From Coptis chinensis (Eukaryota; Streptophyta; Magnoliopsida; Ranunculales; Ranunculaceae), in NCBI GenBank assembly GCA_015680905.1, contig CM027379.1:90667501-90731500 (forward strand): 64,000 nucleotides of DNA, in the 5' to 3' direction. How positions within the stretch are numbered: position 1 is the first letter of the stretch; each line of letters opens with the position of its first letter. Below the pieces are notes generated by a model. It saw only the letters and a program-made list of their open reading frames with translations, was not told where the DNA came from and made no database searches. Positions 24,143-33,978 of this stretch are shown here, piece after piece. Both the position numbers and the translations under genes were made by a program.

Positions 24143-25502
24143 AAAGGCGTTGAAACAATCCGGTTGTGGAGGAGTGTTTGTTACAGGTTGTGTGACAGGA
24201 ACTATGTCACGTTGATTATTAACAGGTGGGTTGTGATAGTTATGATTAACCAGAACGATACCTCTATTAGCATTATAATTATTATTGTTATAATTATTAT
24301 AATTACCTTGACCTTGTCCTTGTCCTTGTCGTGGTGGAGCTTGGTTGTAATTGTTTGCTGGCTTAACATTTTGATTATTATACCATGGAGGTGTAACTTG
24401 TTGATTATTTCTCCAACTGAAGTTAGGATGTTATCTCCAAGGGGCGTTAGGAATAGGATAGCTATTAATTGAGCAAACATTATCTTGTTGTGATGTTTGT
24501 TGTTCATAATTAAGCGAGAGGACAATAGGAGTCGGGATGCTCAGGACTCAAACATAAATTACATGGATTAAAGTTGACATTCATGACGGGGATATACTTT
24601 TGTTGAATAGAAATAGCTTCTACCTTTTTAGTTAGAGATTCGATTAAAGTTTTAAGCTCAGAATCGGGTTTAATCTCAAACATACCGGCGGCCTTAACTG
24701 TTGAAGAAGAACTAGCGGAGCGGGAGATATCATCACTACCCCCCAGTTATTATTATGCTTTGTTTGATCTTCTAGAAATTTATAAGCCTCTGAGGCTCCT
24801 TTATTGAGGAAACTACCCCCATTCATTATGTCAAAGACCTCTTTATGGTGCTGTAACAGTCCCTTGAAGAAGGCACGAACTAACGTGTCTTTCGCAAGGT
24901 TATGATGTGGACACTCTATAAGAAGGTCAATGAAACGATTCCAAGCCTATGAAAAGCATTCATGAGGATGCTGTCGAAAAAAAATGACTCTTGGAAAGCA
25001 TTTCATCTGTCTTCAGTGGTGGGTAAAAATGTTCCATAAATAGTTGAACAAGTTTGGCCCATAAGTCCACAGAATTAGGCGCTTGGGCAGTTAACCAAGA
25101 CGCCGCCTTGTCAGCTAGGGTGAAAGGAAACACCCTCAGCTTAATTTGTTCAGCACCAACCGTAGGGTGATGGAATGTGGTAAGGATTTGTTCAATCCTT
25201 CGCATATGCTGATAAGATTTTTCATGGTCTAACCCATGAAAAACGGGTAACAAATTAAATATATTTGGGGGAATTCGAAAATCCCCCACTGGGTCTGCAA
25301 GAACGATGCAAGATTTTGGGCTATCGTTCAAGGCTTTGTAAAATTCAAAGAGAGGAGACTCTCTTTCTTCAGCCATTATATCAGGTGTAGTGTGTGGTAT
25401 ACTAGCTAGAGGTGTAGTGAGTGGTATACTAGAAAGGCGTGCTTGTTGACGTTGACGTTTGATTATGTTAGGCTTTTTTCTTTTACCTGAACTTAATCTC
25501 AT
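24143..25502 (-). pseudogene. gag region of element B
   Basis: The ATG at 25502 begins MRLSSGKRKKPN. The capsid-like part has NIFNLLPVFHGLDHEKSYQH and HPTVGAEQIKLRVFPFTLAD, then a frameshift near 24960. A second piece, 24826-24644, has MNGGSFLNKGASEAYKFLED. An intact CCHC knuckle (CNLCLSPEHPDSYC) lies at 24563-24522, followed directly by a stop. The region 24450-24143 encodes an Asn/Gln/Tyr-rich tail. Confidence 0.82.
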
Positions 25503-25726
25503 GTAAGGCTAAGACCAATCTTAACTAAACATGACAACAATCCTGATATGCTAGTATAAACCTCTAACAGGAGATGTGAGGAGTGGAAGAAAGAAGTACC
25601 TGAATGCCTCCTTGCTTCGCTTATGAATATTGTCTTGTATACCCGAGCTCAATGTATTTAACAAGTTAGAAACACTGAAAAACTTGAAGAAATGGAAGTT
25701 TGCACTAACCGGTGAAAATCGGGCTG

Positions 25727-25940
25727 TTCAGGTCAGGGCGCGGGTAGCACTAACAAGTAGCCTAGATAGGGCGCAGGTTGCGCTTAGGTCCAACTCGAGT
25801 TCCAGGCCCTTCAGCGCAGGGGGCGCTTGAAATTTGCCTTGATAGGGCATGGGTCGCGCTCAGGTGCAACTTGAGTTCTAGGTGCTTCAACACAGGGCAC
25901 GCTCAAACTTAGCCTTGGATGGGCGCGGGGCGCGCTTAGG
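25727..25940 (-). repeat. GC-rich tandem repeat in the gag leader of element B
   Basis: Two to three degenerate units of about 95 bp alternate GGGCGCGGGTCGCGCT-like cores with CAACTCGAGTTCCAGG-like spacers. The cores match those at 16081-16235 before ORF2. The rest of the leader (25503-26073) has no gene. Confidence 0.75.
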
Positions 25941-26073
25941 CTTTTCCTGGGAAGATTTTTTTAGTTTCTGAACCAGACAATCATTGTTAGAACCAAACAA
26001 GGGTGGGTGGGTTTAATGGGACTTTGGGAAAACTAAAAATACTAATGTAAACAATTCTAAATAGAACTAAGAT

Positions 26074-26086
26074 GGCAGCAGTGCCA
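26074..26086 (-). promoter_or_regulatory. Primer binding site of element B
   Basis: TGGCACTGCTGCC on the minus strand lies two bases after the LTR end. It matches the tRNA-Asp complement at 10 of 13 positions; the differences are transitions expected of an old methylated copy. Confidence 0.6.
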
Positions 26087-26088
26087 TT

Positions 26089-27647
26089 TGATAAAAGTAA
26101 AACTGATAGTGTTACCTACGAATAAGCGATGAAACTCAAACGCAAGTAAAACTAAAACTATTTTCCATTCTAAAATTATCAAAGTTCTCTAATCTCAATA
26201 CTATTACAATATAGTTGGAATAGAAAGTTCGTTCCACTCCTAGTTCTTTAGAATTCACGTTAACTAAGATTATCAGTTCTATCAAAGTCAATGAGAGTAC
26301 GGATTATATAATTATGCTAACAACGACGGGAAAAAATGTAATCGAAATGTTGTAAATAATAAGATGGCAATTAAAATACTAAGGTTCGAATCTAGATAAA
26401 GAATTAGGGGGTTTTGATTCCACCTTAACTCGACTTAATTTACTAACGAAGAATTGTCGTAATCCGAATTGCAATGCTTTCACATAACAATTGGGTCTTT
26501 ATAATCCTTAATTGTTCATGGTAATCCCTACCAACTAACAACTAGCATGTGAAGCAATCAAACCCATTCTCATGGTGAACTAATTACTTTCTAGAATGGA
26601 ATAAAATATTACGATCTATTCTACGCTAATCGAAATCAAGTTTAATCAATACTTCCTCAAACCCCTCTAATGGAGGTTTTAGCCTTCAATCATTACACTA
26701 TTATTTCTAACACAAGAACAAATAGAACAACTCATTATTGAATAAATAATTAAACTTTATAAATCTAATTTAACAATAGTCTAAGATTCAAAATGAATTA
26801 AAACAAGATTTAAAACTAATTTAGAACTAGATGATGATTAACTAATTATGATTTTAAGACAACTAAAACTAAATAAGAATTGAATCAATAAACTAAATTG
26901 AAATGAAAAACTAATAATTTATTATAAAACTAAATCTTATTCTAAATAATATTCATCCTTTGTTCTAAAACTAATTCTATTTGATGTGGAAAAACTAATT
27001 CTATGAAGTAAAAACTAGATCTAAAACAAGTTATTGGATAATGGCTAAGTAAAAAAAAAACTAGATGCTTAAGAGCAAAGTCTTGTGTCTTCACATGAAG
27101 GAGACTAGATCCATTTTTTCGTGCATGGGCTGAGGAACCATGATTTGGGCCGGAAAATCGAGCCAAAAACCCAATTTTTTCAGTCCATAGGGGGCTTTTC
27201 AGCTGGAAATGACTTCAACAGTCTTTTCATCCACTTATGCTCCTTTGATTGGGTCAAGTCTTAAACCATTAGAAACCTTGTTCCGAGCCGGTCGTTTTGA
27301 CATAAGGAAGGCCCAATTCCAAGGTCTGAGTCCAAAGATACGGCTTTCGGATGTTCTGCTGACTTTTGTGCACTATTTCTGCCCGCGTTGACTTTGACTT
27401 TTTAGCTTTGACCGGGCATTAAATGGGCTTTTTCTCCTTGGATCTTGGCCTTTAATCATAAAACTTCTTAACAACCAACCCTTGCTCCATTATCTCGCAA
27501 AAAGGGCGCATTTCTGCACATAATTGACTCCAATGCCTGAAATACATAAGAACACGATAACAGTACTAACTCTTACTTATTAATCACATAATTGGTCAAA
27601 AGCGATATTGTTAAAGGGGTTAAAACTACAGTTTTGGGCTCTTATCA
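26089..27647 (-). repeat. 5' LTR of element B (1559 bp)
   Basis: It starts TGATAAGAGCCC at 27647 and ends TTTTATCA at 26089 on the minus strand. It matches 12774-13290 over the 517 bp available. It is AT-rich between 26100 and 27000 and unrelated at its interior to the A/C LTR, although the terminal 15 bases are similar. Confidence 0.92.
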
Positions 27648-29491
27648 TGCACCACCCTTGCGACAGTGTAAAGCTCGACAATGTTGAAAAAATATAGCAA
27701 TCCCTCAAAAAATGCTATGTCATCGATCAGGTTTGTGTCTCTGACATTTTTGTAGGGATGCCAATCAACCTGAAACAAAATCAAATGTGTCATTAACAAC
27801 TCCAATGATCAATTACTAAAAAAAATATAAACAAACTTAAATATTTAAACTTAAATACTTACATTGAAATAATTCAAATCATCAAGTATTGTTCGATAAT
27901 ACTGCAATGCATGCGTTGTATTGTAATAATGTGGAGTGACTACTGTGTGTCTATGAGCATGCGGCTGAGACGAGCTATAGTCGAAGTTTGGGACTGCTAT
28001 GAGTACCGGAAAATACTCATAGATCCATGCCTAGATATACACAAATAATTAACATATTGACAGAGTACTAAAGTTAACATTAAAAAAAATAAACTCTAAA
28101 ATACTCAAGTTTTACCTGTAGAAGAGTCATATAGCCTGTAACCCCTTTCACCTTCGCACATGTGGCAGCCCCAAGACCTCTATACAAAAACGCCAAAATT
28201 GTTACACCCCATGCATACTCTTCTATCTTACTGAATTTCAACAACGGCCTCAGATAACATATAGGCACTCCAGTCTCAAACTTGTCAGTAAAAACGGCAC
28301 ATCCAAAGAAAAATAGGATAAAAGCTCTAACAGCCCATTGGACTTCCTAGAAACTCGAGGCCTTCTCCACCACCTTCCCAGCAGCGTCATATATGCGGAT
28401 ATCATGAACCTTGTTCACAAAATGCTTCCGGATGAATTCTAGCCTTACTTTTGAAGTGAACCTACTAGCTAGCTTCCATCTCCGCCCTAATCAAATCAAT
28501 AGGGAGACCCAGAGCAATATGTAGGAGATTTATCGATTCGTTTAAGTTTAGCTTACTATCCCCTTGCACCGCTCTTCCTCTAACTGTGACTCCACATATT
28601 TGGACAATATCGTCCAAAGTCACAGTCATCTCCCCAACTGGCATATTGAAGGTGTTGGTCTCCGGATGCCATCTCTCCACAAACGCAGAGATCAATGGTG
28701 GATCCATATGCTCGTGATAACCTTCCACGAGATCAAACAACCCGATCCTTCTGTTTGTTGGGCAAATCTGGAGACCTTTGAAATTCATTCTTGAAATCCC
28801 ATTGGGATAACTTCGCTAAGTGCGAACACACTTTTACAGCTCCCGCGATCCTCCTGGAAACAACCGAAAGCACGCATTAGATATATATATGAGCGTAAAC
28901 AAAAGATTTTGTAAAAAGAAAATCAAAAAGTACTCTGGAAAAACAAAATATTACCCTTCTCTCCCAAACATCGCGAGCGACATGCCCCGCATAGTCATAC
29001 AACAACTCTGACTTATACGGGCCACCCCCATACACACCTCTTTTAAACTCCAAATCATCATTGGATTTTCTTACGAAATCCAATACTGGAGGCGCTTCTT
29101 CCACTGGTGGTACATCTTCTACCACATATTCTTCCACATCATCATCCTGCTCATCCTCCTCTTCATCCCCCTCCTCATCACCATCCTCATCATCCTCCTC
29201 ACTCTCCTCTTCCACTATACTCTTCCCTTTGTCCATATTTACATCTAAACCTACATTGTTATCACTATCTACACTATCTTCACTCGATGAATCAACTTCA
29301 GGAACCTCAGAAACCTCAGTAACCTCTTTTTCCAAATGGTCCCCTCTACGTGTTGATGCCGTTAAGCCCTCTGCCTTTTGTCTCTTTCTTCCAATTGCGT
29401 CACCACTAGAGGAACCGCCACCAAACAATTTCTTCACACCCTTGAATGTAGTTTTCACTACATTCTTCACATTCTTTGATCGAGGACCCAT
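27648..29491 (-). pseudogene. Plant mobile domain (MAIN-like) gene, 3' end cut off by element B
   Basis: The ATG at 29491 starts MGPRSKNVKNVV. Inferred exon 1 (29491-28955) encodes a basic start, a Ser/acidic middle with a Glu/Asp run, and a segment ending DYAGHVARDVWERR. Later exons carry the PMD fold: about 28820-28116 (CPTNRRIGLFDLV, ISAFVERWHPETNTFNMP, GEMTVTLDDIVQICGVTVRG), 28030-27863 (AWIYEYFPVLI) and 27769-27648 (VDWHPYKNV to LYTVARVVH). Introns have GT/AG ends. A frameshift near 28468 and an in-frame TAG (28349-28347) suggest decay. The reading stops exactly where element B begins; the remainder should lie beyond B. MAIN family proteins are linked to genome maintenance and silencing; transposon-carried PMD copies are also common, so this could be either. 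Confidence 0.78.
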
Positions 29492-31453
29492 CGCTACAAA
29501 GAAAAATAAAACAAGTATTAATAAACCATATTTAAAGAAACAATGTACAAAGAAAAACACTAGAAAAGGGAGATCATCCCAGTCGTAAAACTAATATACT
29601 TATAAGCTTGCTATGATAACTCCAAGTATATATGAAGAAATAGAATGAGGCATAAAAAGTTATTTTGGATATCCAATGGCGGAGAAATAACAAGATTTTA
29701 ACAATACTCAAGTTAAAACTTTTTTTTTTCTCTTTTATTCCTTTGTTATGATCATCATCTATCTCATATTGACACTCTTGAAAACTACGCCATCATTTGT
29801 AACATTGATTAGAAACACTGCTTAGACATAGGAGCGTAGCAATCTCAACTCCACGTATAAATTTAGACATAGAAAGACAATGAATAACTCAACACATTTT
29901 CATAATGCGTAGTTTGGTATTCTGTAGTAGTAAATTGCTACTTGTAATGGTTGCCAAACGGCCCCTTTAAGTGGCATTTCTTGGAAAAATATGATTATTT
30001 TGTAACAATTAAGTGTGCAAAAATAAAATACGAACATTTTGAAAGTGAAGAAATACATTAATCTCTAAGAAAATCAAGTGGGTGAACGTAAGGATCTGTC
30101 TACAAATTGCTATAAAAGTGTACAATGAAAAGGTGAAATGACACCAAAGAGTCTTGAGTTTGACCGAAGCAAGATTGTGATATGTGCCTTGAAGAGTGTA
30201 GTACCTATGAAGCCGTTTTCACTATTTCTCCTAAATCTTATCACTATGCTCAATGCCTTCTCTTCTTCTCACTTCCGTCTCTTTATTTTTGTAAGAACCA
30301 ATAAACTTTTGCTATCATTTGATCACCTCAACCAACTTCCACCAATCAATCTTTTTTCTCAGTAACAACCTCCTCCACCCTCCAAATTCTCCAACTCAAT
30401 GTTTATAACTATTTTTCTGAGTAAATTGTAAGTCACACAATGATGAGTTCTTGTCGTATCGTGAGACGTCAATACTACTCTACTGAAAAAAATATATATA
30501 AATATATGTTGTTTGGCGGATGATCATGATACAAACACATTCCAGCTTTGAAGCCTCAACTGTCTTTTACCATGAGTGGACGCTCTACTCATAGGATACC
30601 ACTAAGAGTCTAGAACTACAAATTAACCATAGCTTCAAGATAATCAAGTATACAAAATCCACAAAAGAGTGTGCAATCTCTTTCTGAACATTGTACTAGG
30701 TATTTTTGCATTAAAGCCACAGCAAGATGCTATCTGCAGTATTACCAATTCTTTCATATTTGTAGCTTAACAAACTCAAACAAACATCTTACTTTCCCGC
30801 GAGGAATAGTCGACAATCCGTGCCCAAACAACATGCTAGATTATTTTCCCTCTTTGTGGAAATAAAGTGGAAGTGTCAAACATGAAACCAATTAAGACAT
30901 GGGAGTCTTTGCTTCAGATGATGCCTGAACTTTTTTTTTTGAATATGCTGGAATAGCTGCATCAAGGACCAAACCTTTCAATTTACACCACAAACAGCAG
31001 CTTTTGTGAGCATCATACATGCCATGCTCTATCACATCACAATATTTTTTTTTCTGAGTTCAAAGCACCAACACTTCTAGTTATCTCTCGTCTTTTATGC
31101 AACTCTGTTCATTTAGGTCTAACCACTTATTAGGTACCAACTTTAAAGAGTTTCCTTGTGACATCTGTTATCGATCTCTCAGATCAATACACCAATATCC
31201 AATAGTACTGAGAATGCTGTTTAAAGGGCACCTTATCATATTGATCTCTCCTCTGTAACTAAAATTTGAAACATACCACAGGATTCTGGAGTCTCTTATT
31301 TGAGGCTAAGTAAGTTCTAGTCTACTAATTCATCATAAGATTCTCCTCCATAAAGCATATACTAAACCGAAAGCAACATTATACTCATATCTGACCTGCG
31401 AAGATAACAGCCTATTCAAGTCTTCTTGCTCCTTCTCGACATGAATACGAGCA
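29492..31453. other. No gene recognised
   Basis: About 2 kb of AT-rich DNA upstream of the PMD gene. Short ORFs (for example 30138-30365) show no recognisable family. At 31463-31397 on the minus strand an exon-like stretch reads KPKRRYGDARIHVEKEQEDL and ends at a CAG|GT donor; I do not recognise it. Confidence 0.4.
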
Positions 31454-31811
31454 TCACCATATCGACGTTTTGGCTTTAACTAGAATGTTATCATTAACAT
31501 TCTCACTTCCGTATCTACTACAATCCTCAGATAGCTTCCCAGATCGACAAATAGCAAACTTCGAAACCTCAGAATACGAATATATACTCCACGCCATTTT
31601 CATTCAAAAACTTCTCAAGTACCATCTTAACATTTTCAGGATCATCACTTTCACATTCAATCTCATAACTAATACTGAAATCATATTGCGTCTTGTCCAA
31701 CTCCAACTTCAACCCATTCCAGTCATACACACCTCTAACATTCCTAAACCCACCTAAACAAACAAACTCCATCTCCCCACCTCCACTAAAAAACTCCTCC
31801 CTAACTCTTTT
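31454..31811 (-). pseudogene. C-terminal part of a TTM3-like CYTH triphosphatase
   Basis: On the minus strand KRVREEF, EFVCLGGFRNVRGVYDWNG, LELDKTQYDFSISYEIECE and PENVKMVLEKFLNENGVEY are strongly like plant triphosphate tunnel metalloenzyme 3, a CYTH-fold enzyme hydrolysing tripolyphosphate. The expected N-terminal CYTH strands are not found upstream. After ENGVEY the frame ends early; a +1 change in a TATATAT run restores a family-like tail (SEVSKFAICRSGKL), so the gene is frameshifted at about 31585. The 5' limit coincides with a possible splice acceptor (CAAAAG). It is most likely a fragment or a single exon of a gene rearranged by insertions. Confidence 0.68.
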
Positions 31812-33246
31812 GAACAACAACAAATTGAACAGCAATGAAATGCAACAAATAAACACCAAGCTCAACGAAATGCAACAAATAAACAGATACAAAAATCAAA
31901 AGGGACAAAGCAAGCAAAAGTTCTTACCTTCAAATTGGAAATGAATGCAAGATATTGAATTGCATTTTTTGCTTCAATGGCGAAATTTCAAGCTTTCACC
32001 GCTCTCCCAACTTTCAATTTTGCTAAAGCTCGAATGTGGTGATTTAACAACAATGTGGTTAGATTGGTTTGTCCAAACATGAATTAAAACGGTGAGAAAC
32101 TCGAATTGTTGGACAAACTCAAATGGTTTTAATTAGATTTTTGATTTGTGGTAATTCAATCAGGCACTCGAAGGGTTTGCCCTCGAAGAGAAACTCGAAT
32201 TAAAACGATCTTTGGTAGGTTTTTTGAATTAAAACTCGAATTGAAATAGGGTTTCGAAGGGTTTGCGCAAGAGAGATAACCGGTTAGGGTAGGTTTTTCC
32301 GGTTTCGCGATTTGGTTGGGGGTACTAGGCTTTGTTTGGGCTTTCTTGTTTAATCTTGGGGTGGAGGTTGCCCAATCTAATTTTAGTGGCGCCCAATGCA
32401 GGACCCTTTACGAAATAGGCGGGATATGTACCTAAGTACCTTGGCGGCGAGGGACGAGCGGAGGGGAATCTTACTTGGGGGTGTATATGCACAATCAAAA
32501 TACAATCAAAATACGAAATTCCATGAGAGGGTCTTAAGTTTTAACATCCTCGATTTCACGTAACAAAGTGCTTGAACATGTCATATGAAACATCATGGTT
32601 CCCTAAACAAGTTTAAGCGTCAATTACCAAGCTAAAAATAAGTTCTTACATTGTAATGAACTATTAGCACCATACTAGTTCAGCTCAGGCATTAAACAAT
32701 TCAAGACCAAGATTGGGAGGAAGTTTTTAATCAACAGAAATGGAACAACTGAATTCTCCTAGATGATAAATGCTCAAAAAGTGCAATTTAACCCTCGATT
32801 ATGCCTCTTGTTTAGCCATCTTAGTGGACTAATAGTGTTTATAAGTTATGTTTTATGATTCTACAGGTGAAAGAGAGAGTTTTGTAGAATATTAGAGAAA
32901 AGGGGTAAAATGGAGTAATTTAGAGCATTAAGGATCACATGGGAAGCTCGTGGACAATCATGGAGAAGGCCAAGGAATTGAAGCTATTAAAGATGCGACT
33001 TGGACCTATTTTAAAGCCTATTTGGAAGCCCAAGGCCAAAAGATTCGTTGCTTGGACCAAAGCCCGCAAAAGAGGATAGAATGATAAAGCAGAAGAGACA
33101 AAATAGACTTCCGCGTCTGGGACGCATGGATCGAACGTCCAGACGCACTAGAGTTGGCAATATGTTCAGGAACAACAAAGAAAGGCAATCGGATTTACAG
33201 TGAAAGTAGTTAACAATCAAAGATAGGAAAAGTAAATATGAGATAC
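31812..33246. other. No gene recognised; possible retroelement-derived DNA
   Basis: No supported coding sequence. The part from about 32780 to 33150 has the style of a plant LTR (long noncoding run with CGTCTGGGACGCATGG and CGTCCAGACGC direct/inverted elements), but no paired boundary is visible, so it is not called as an element. Confidence 0.35.
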
Positions 33247-33426
33247 CTGAGGTACCCACTTTGGTGAGACAAAACTTGTGGTCTTGACAACAGGCAATCT
33301 TGAATATGTTAGCCTTTGTATCAATTCAACCTTAACAGCTGTAGGCACCACATTTTTCTCATTTTGCAACCCATCCCTTGGTCCAACTTTCACAATCTTT
33401 ACATAACTCGGCATGCCATTTAATAA
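33247..33426 (-). pseudogene. Single exon of hydroxymethylglutaryl-CoA lyase
   Basis: Sixty codons lie between an acceptor (CTGCAG) and a donor (CAG|GTATCT). [30 protein letters not shown] and [12 protein letters not shown] are the N-terminal strand and first helices of HMG-CoA lyase, which splits HMG-CoA to acetoacetate and acetyl-CoA in leucine breakdown (mitochondria in plants). The Arg of GPRDGLQ is the known catalytic Arg. Usual family residues are changed at VKIVKV (commonly VEV) and VVKTTSF (commonly VEATSF). The other exons of the TIM barrel are not found nearby. An exon-like stretch at about 33615-33545 (RGICRTVNIAPNATDKMYGS) is unassigned. Confidence 0.85.
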
Positions 33427-33978
33427 CTGCAGTATCGAATAACCACAATATATGGAAGCTAGTATTTAAACTAAATTTGAATAAATAAGTAGCAAAACAC
33501 AAAATTATAAACTCAAGTCAGTAGAGATCACCTTATTGTTCAGCTTCCATACATCTTGTCGGTCGCATTGGGAGCTATATTGACGGTCCGGCAAATGCCA
33601 CGAGTTACAAGGCCTGAAAACAAAAATTAATAAACAATTTAGCACCACTTCTATTTTTTCATTCTTCTAGTACAAATTCACTCACACTACACTATAGGCC
33701 AACATATAAATTAAGAACCAGAAAATAACTTATACACTGTCCATAGTAATGGACAGTAAGTAAATAACAATCAAAATCTTAGAATACACACACCTTATTT
33801 GGATTGACAGTTTCTGTATACATATATTTGTCATCAAAAAGTATGATTACAAAATCAAAGAGGATATACAATTAATCATGATCACTTGTATCCAATCCAC
33901 AGACCACATTTACAAACAAAAAGGAGCTATTAGTATGTTAGCATATATCCTCCTATACAAAAAGATCGAACAAGGAGC
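33427..33978. other. No gene recognised between HMG-CoA lyase exon and hAT remnant
   Basis: AT-rich; contains the exon-like stretch near 33580. GTCCATAGTAATGGAC at about 33738 is a small inverted repeat. A left terminal repeat for the hAT element could not be placed. Confidence 0.35.

Larger units (their letters stand above)
12774..27647 (-). mobile_element. Element B: older Athila-type retrotransposon, split by element A
   Basis: On the minus strand the order is 5' LTR (27647-26089), primer site, gag, protease, RT, RNase H, integrase, ORF1, ORF2, polypurine tract and the first 517 bp of the 3' LTR (13290-12774). The rest of that LTR lies left of element A, outside the window. LTR ends are TGATAAG and TTATCA. 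By eye the shared LTR parts differ at about one base in ten, more than the two LTRs of C, which fits B being the older insertion. The DNA right of 27647 is an exon of a plant mobile domain gene; the expected target duplication is TGCAC (27648-27652). Confidence 0.92.

Noticed and set aside
24128-24525. Ile-rich ORFs on both strands
   Set aside because: They are shadows of the Asn/Tyr-rich gag tail of element B, encoded by AAT/AAC/TAT runs.
29061-29588. Long Ser-rich ORF on the plus strand
   Set aside because: It is the antisense of the Glu/Asp-rich exon 1 of the PMD gene; the Ser run is the complement of GAG/GAA/GAT codons.
31980-32043. Short ORF starting MAKFQAFTALPTFNFAKARM
   Set aside because: Only 20 codons, no family resemblance and opposite to the TTM3 fragment; could be chance.
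33011-33259. Hydrophobic 82-codon ORF on the minus strand
   Set aside because: Overlaps the HMG-CoA lyase exon and LTR-like DNA in another frame; low-complexity Leu/Ser without family resemblance.
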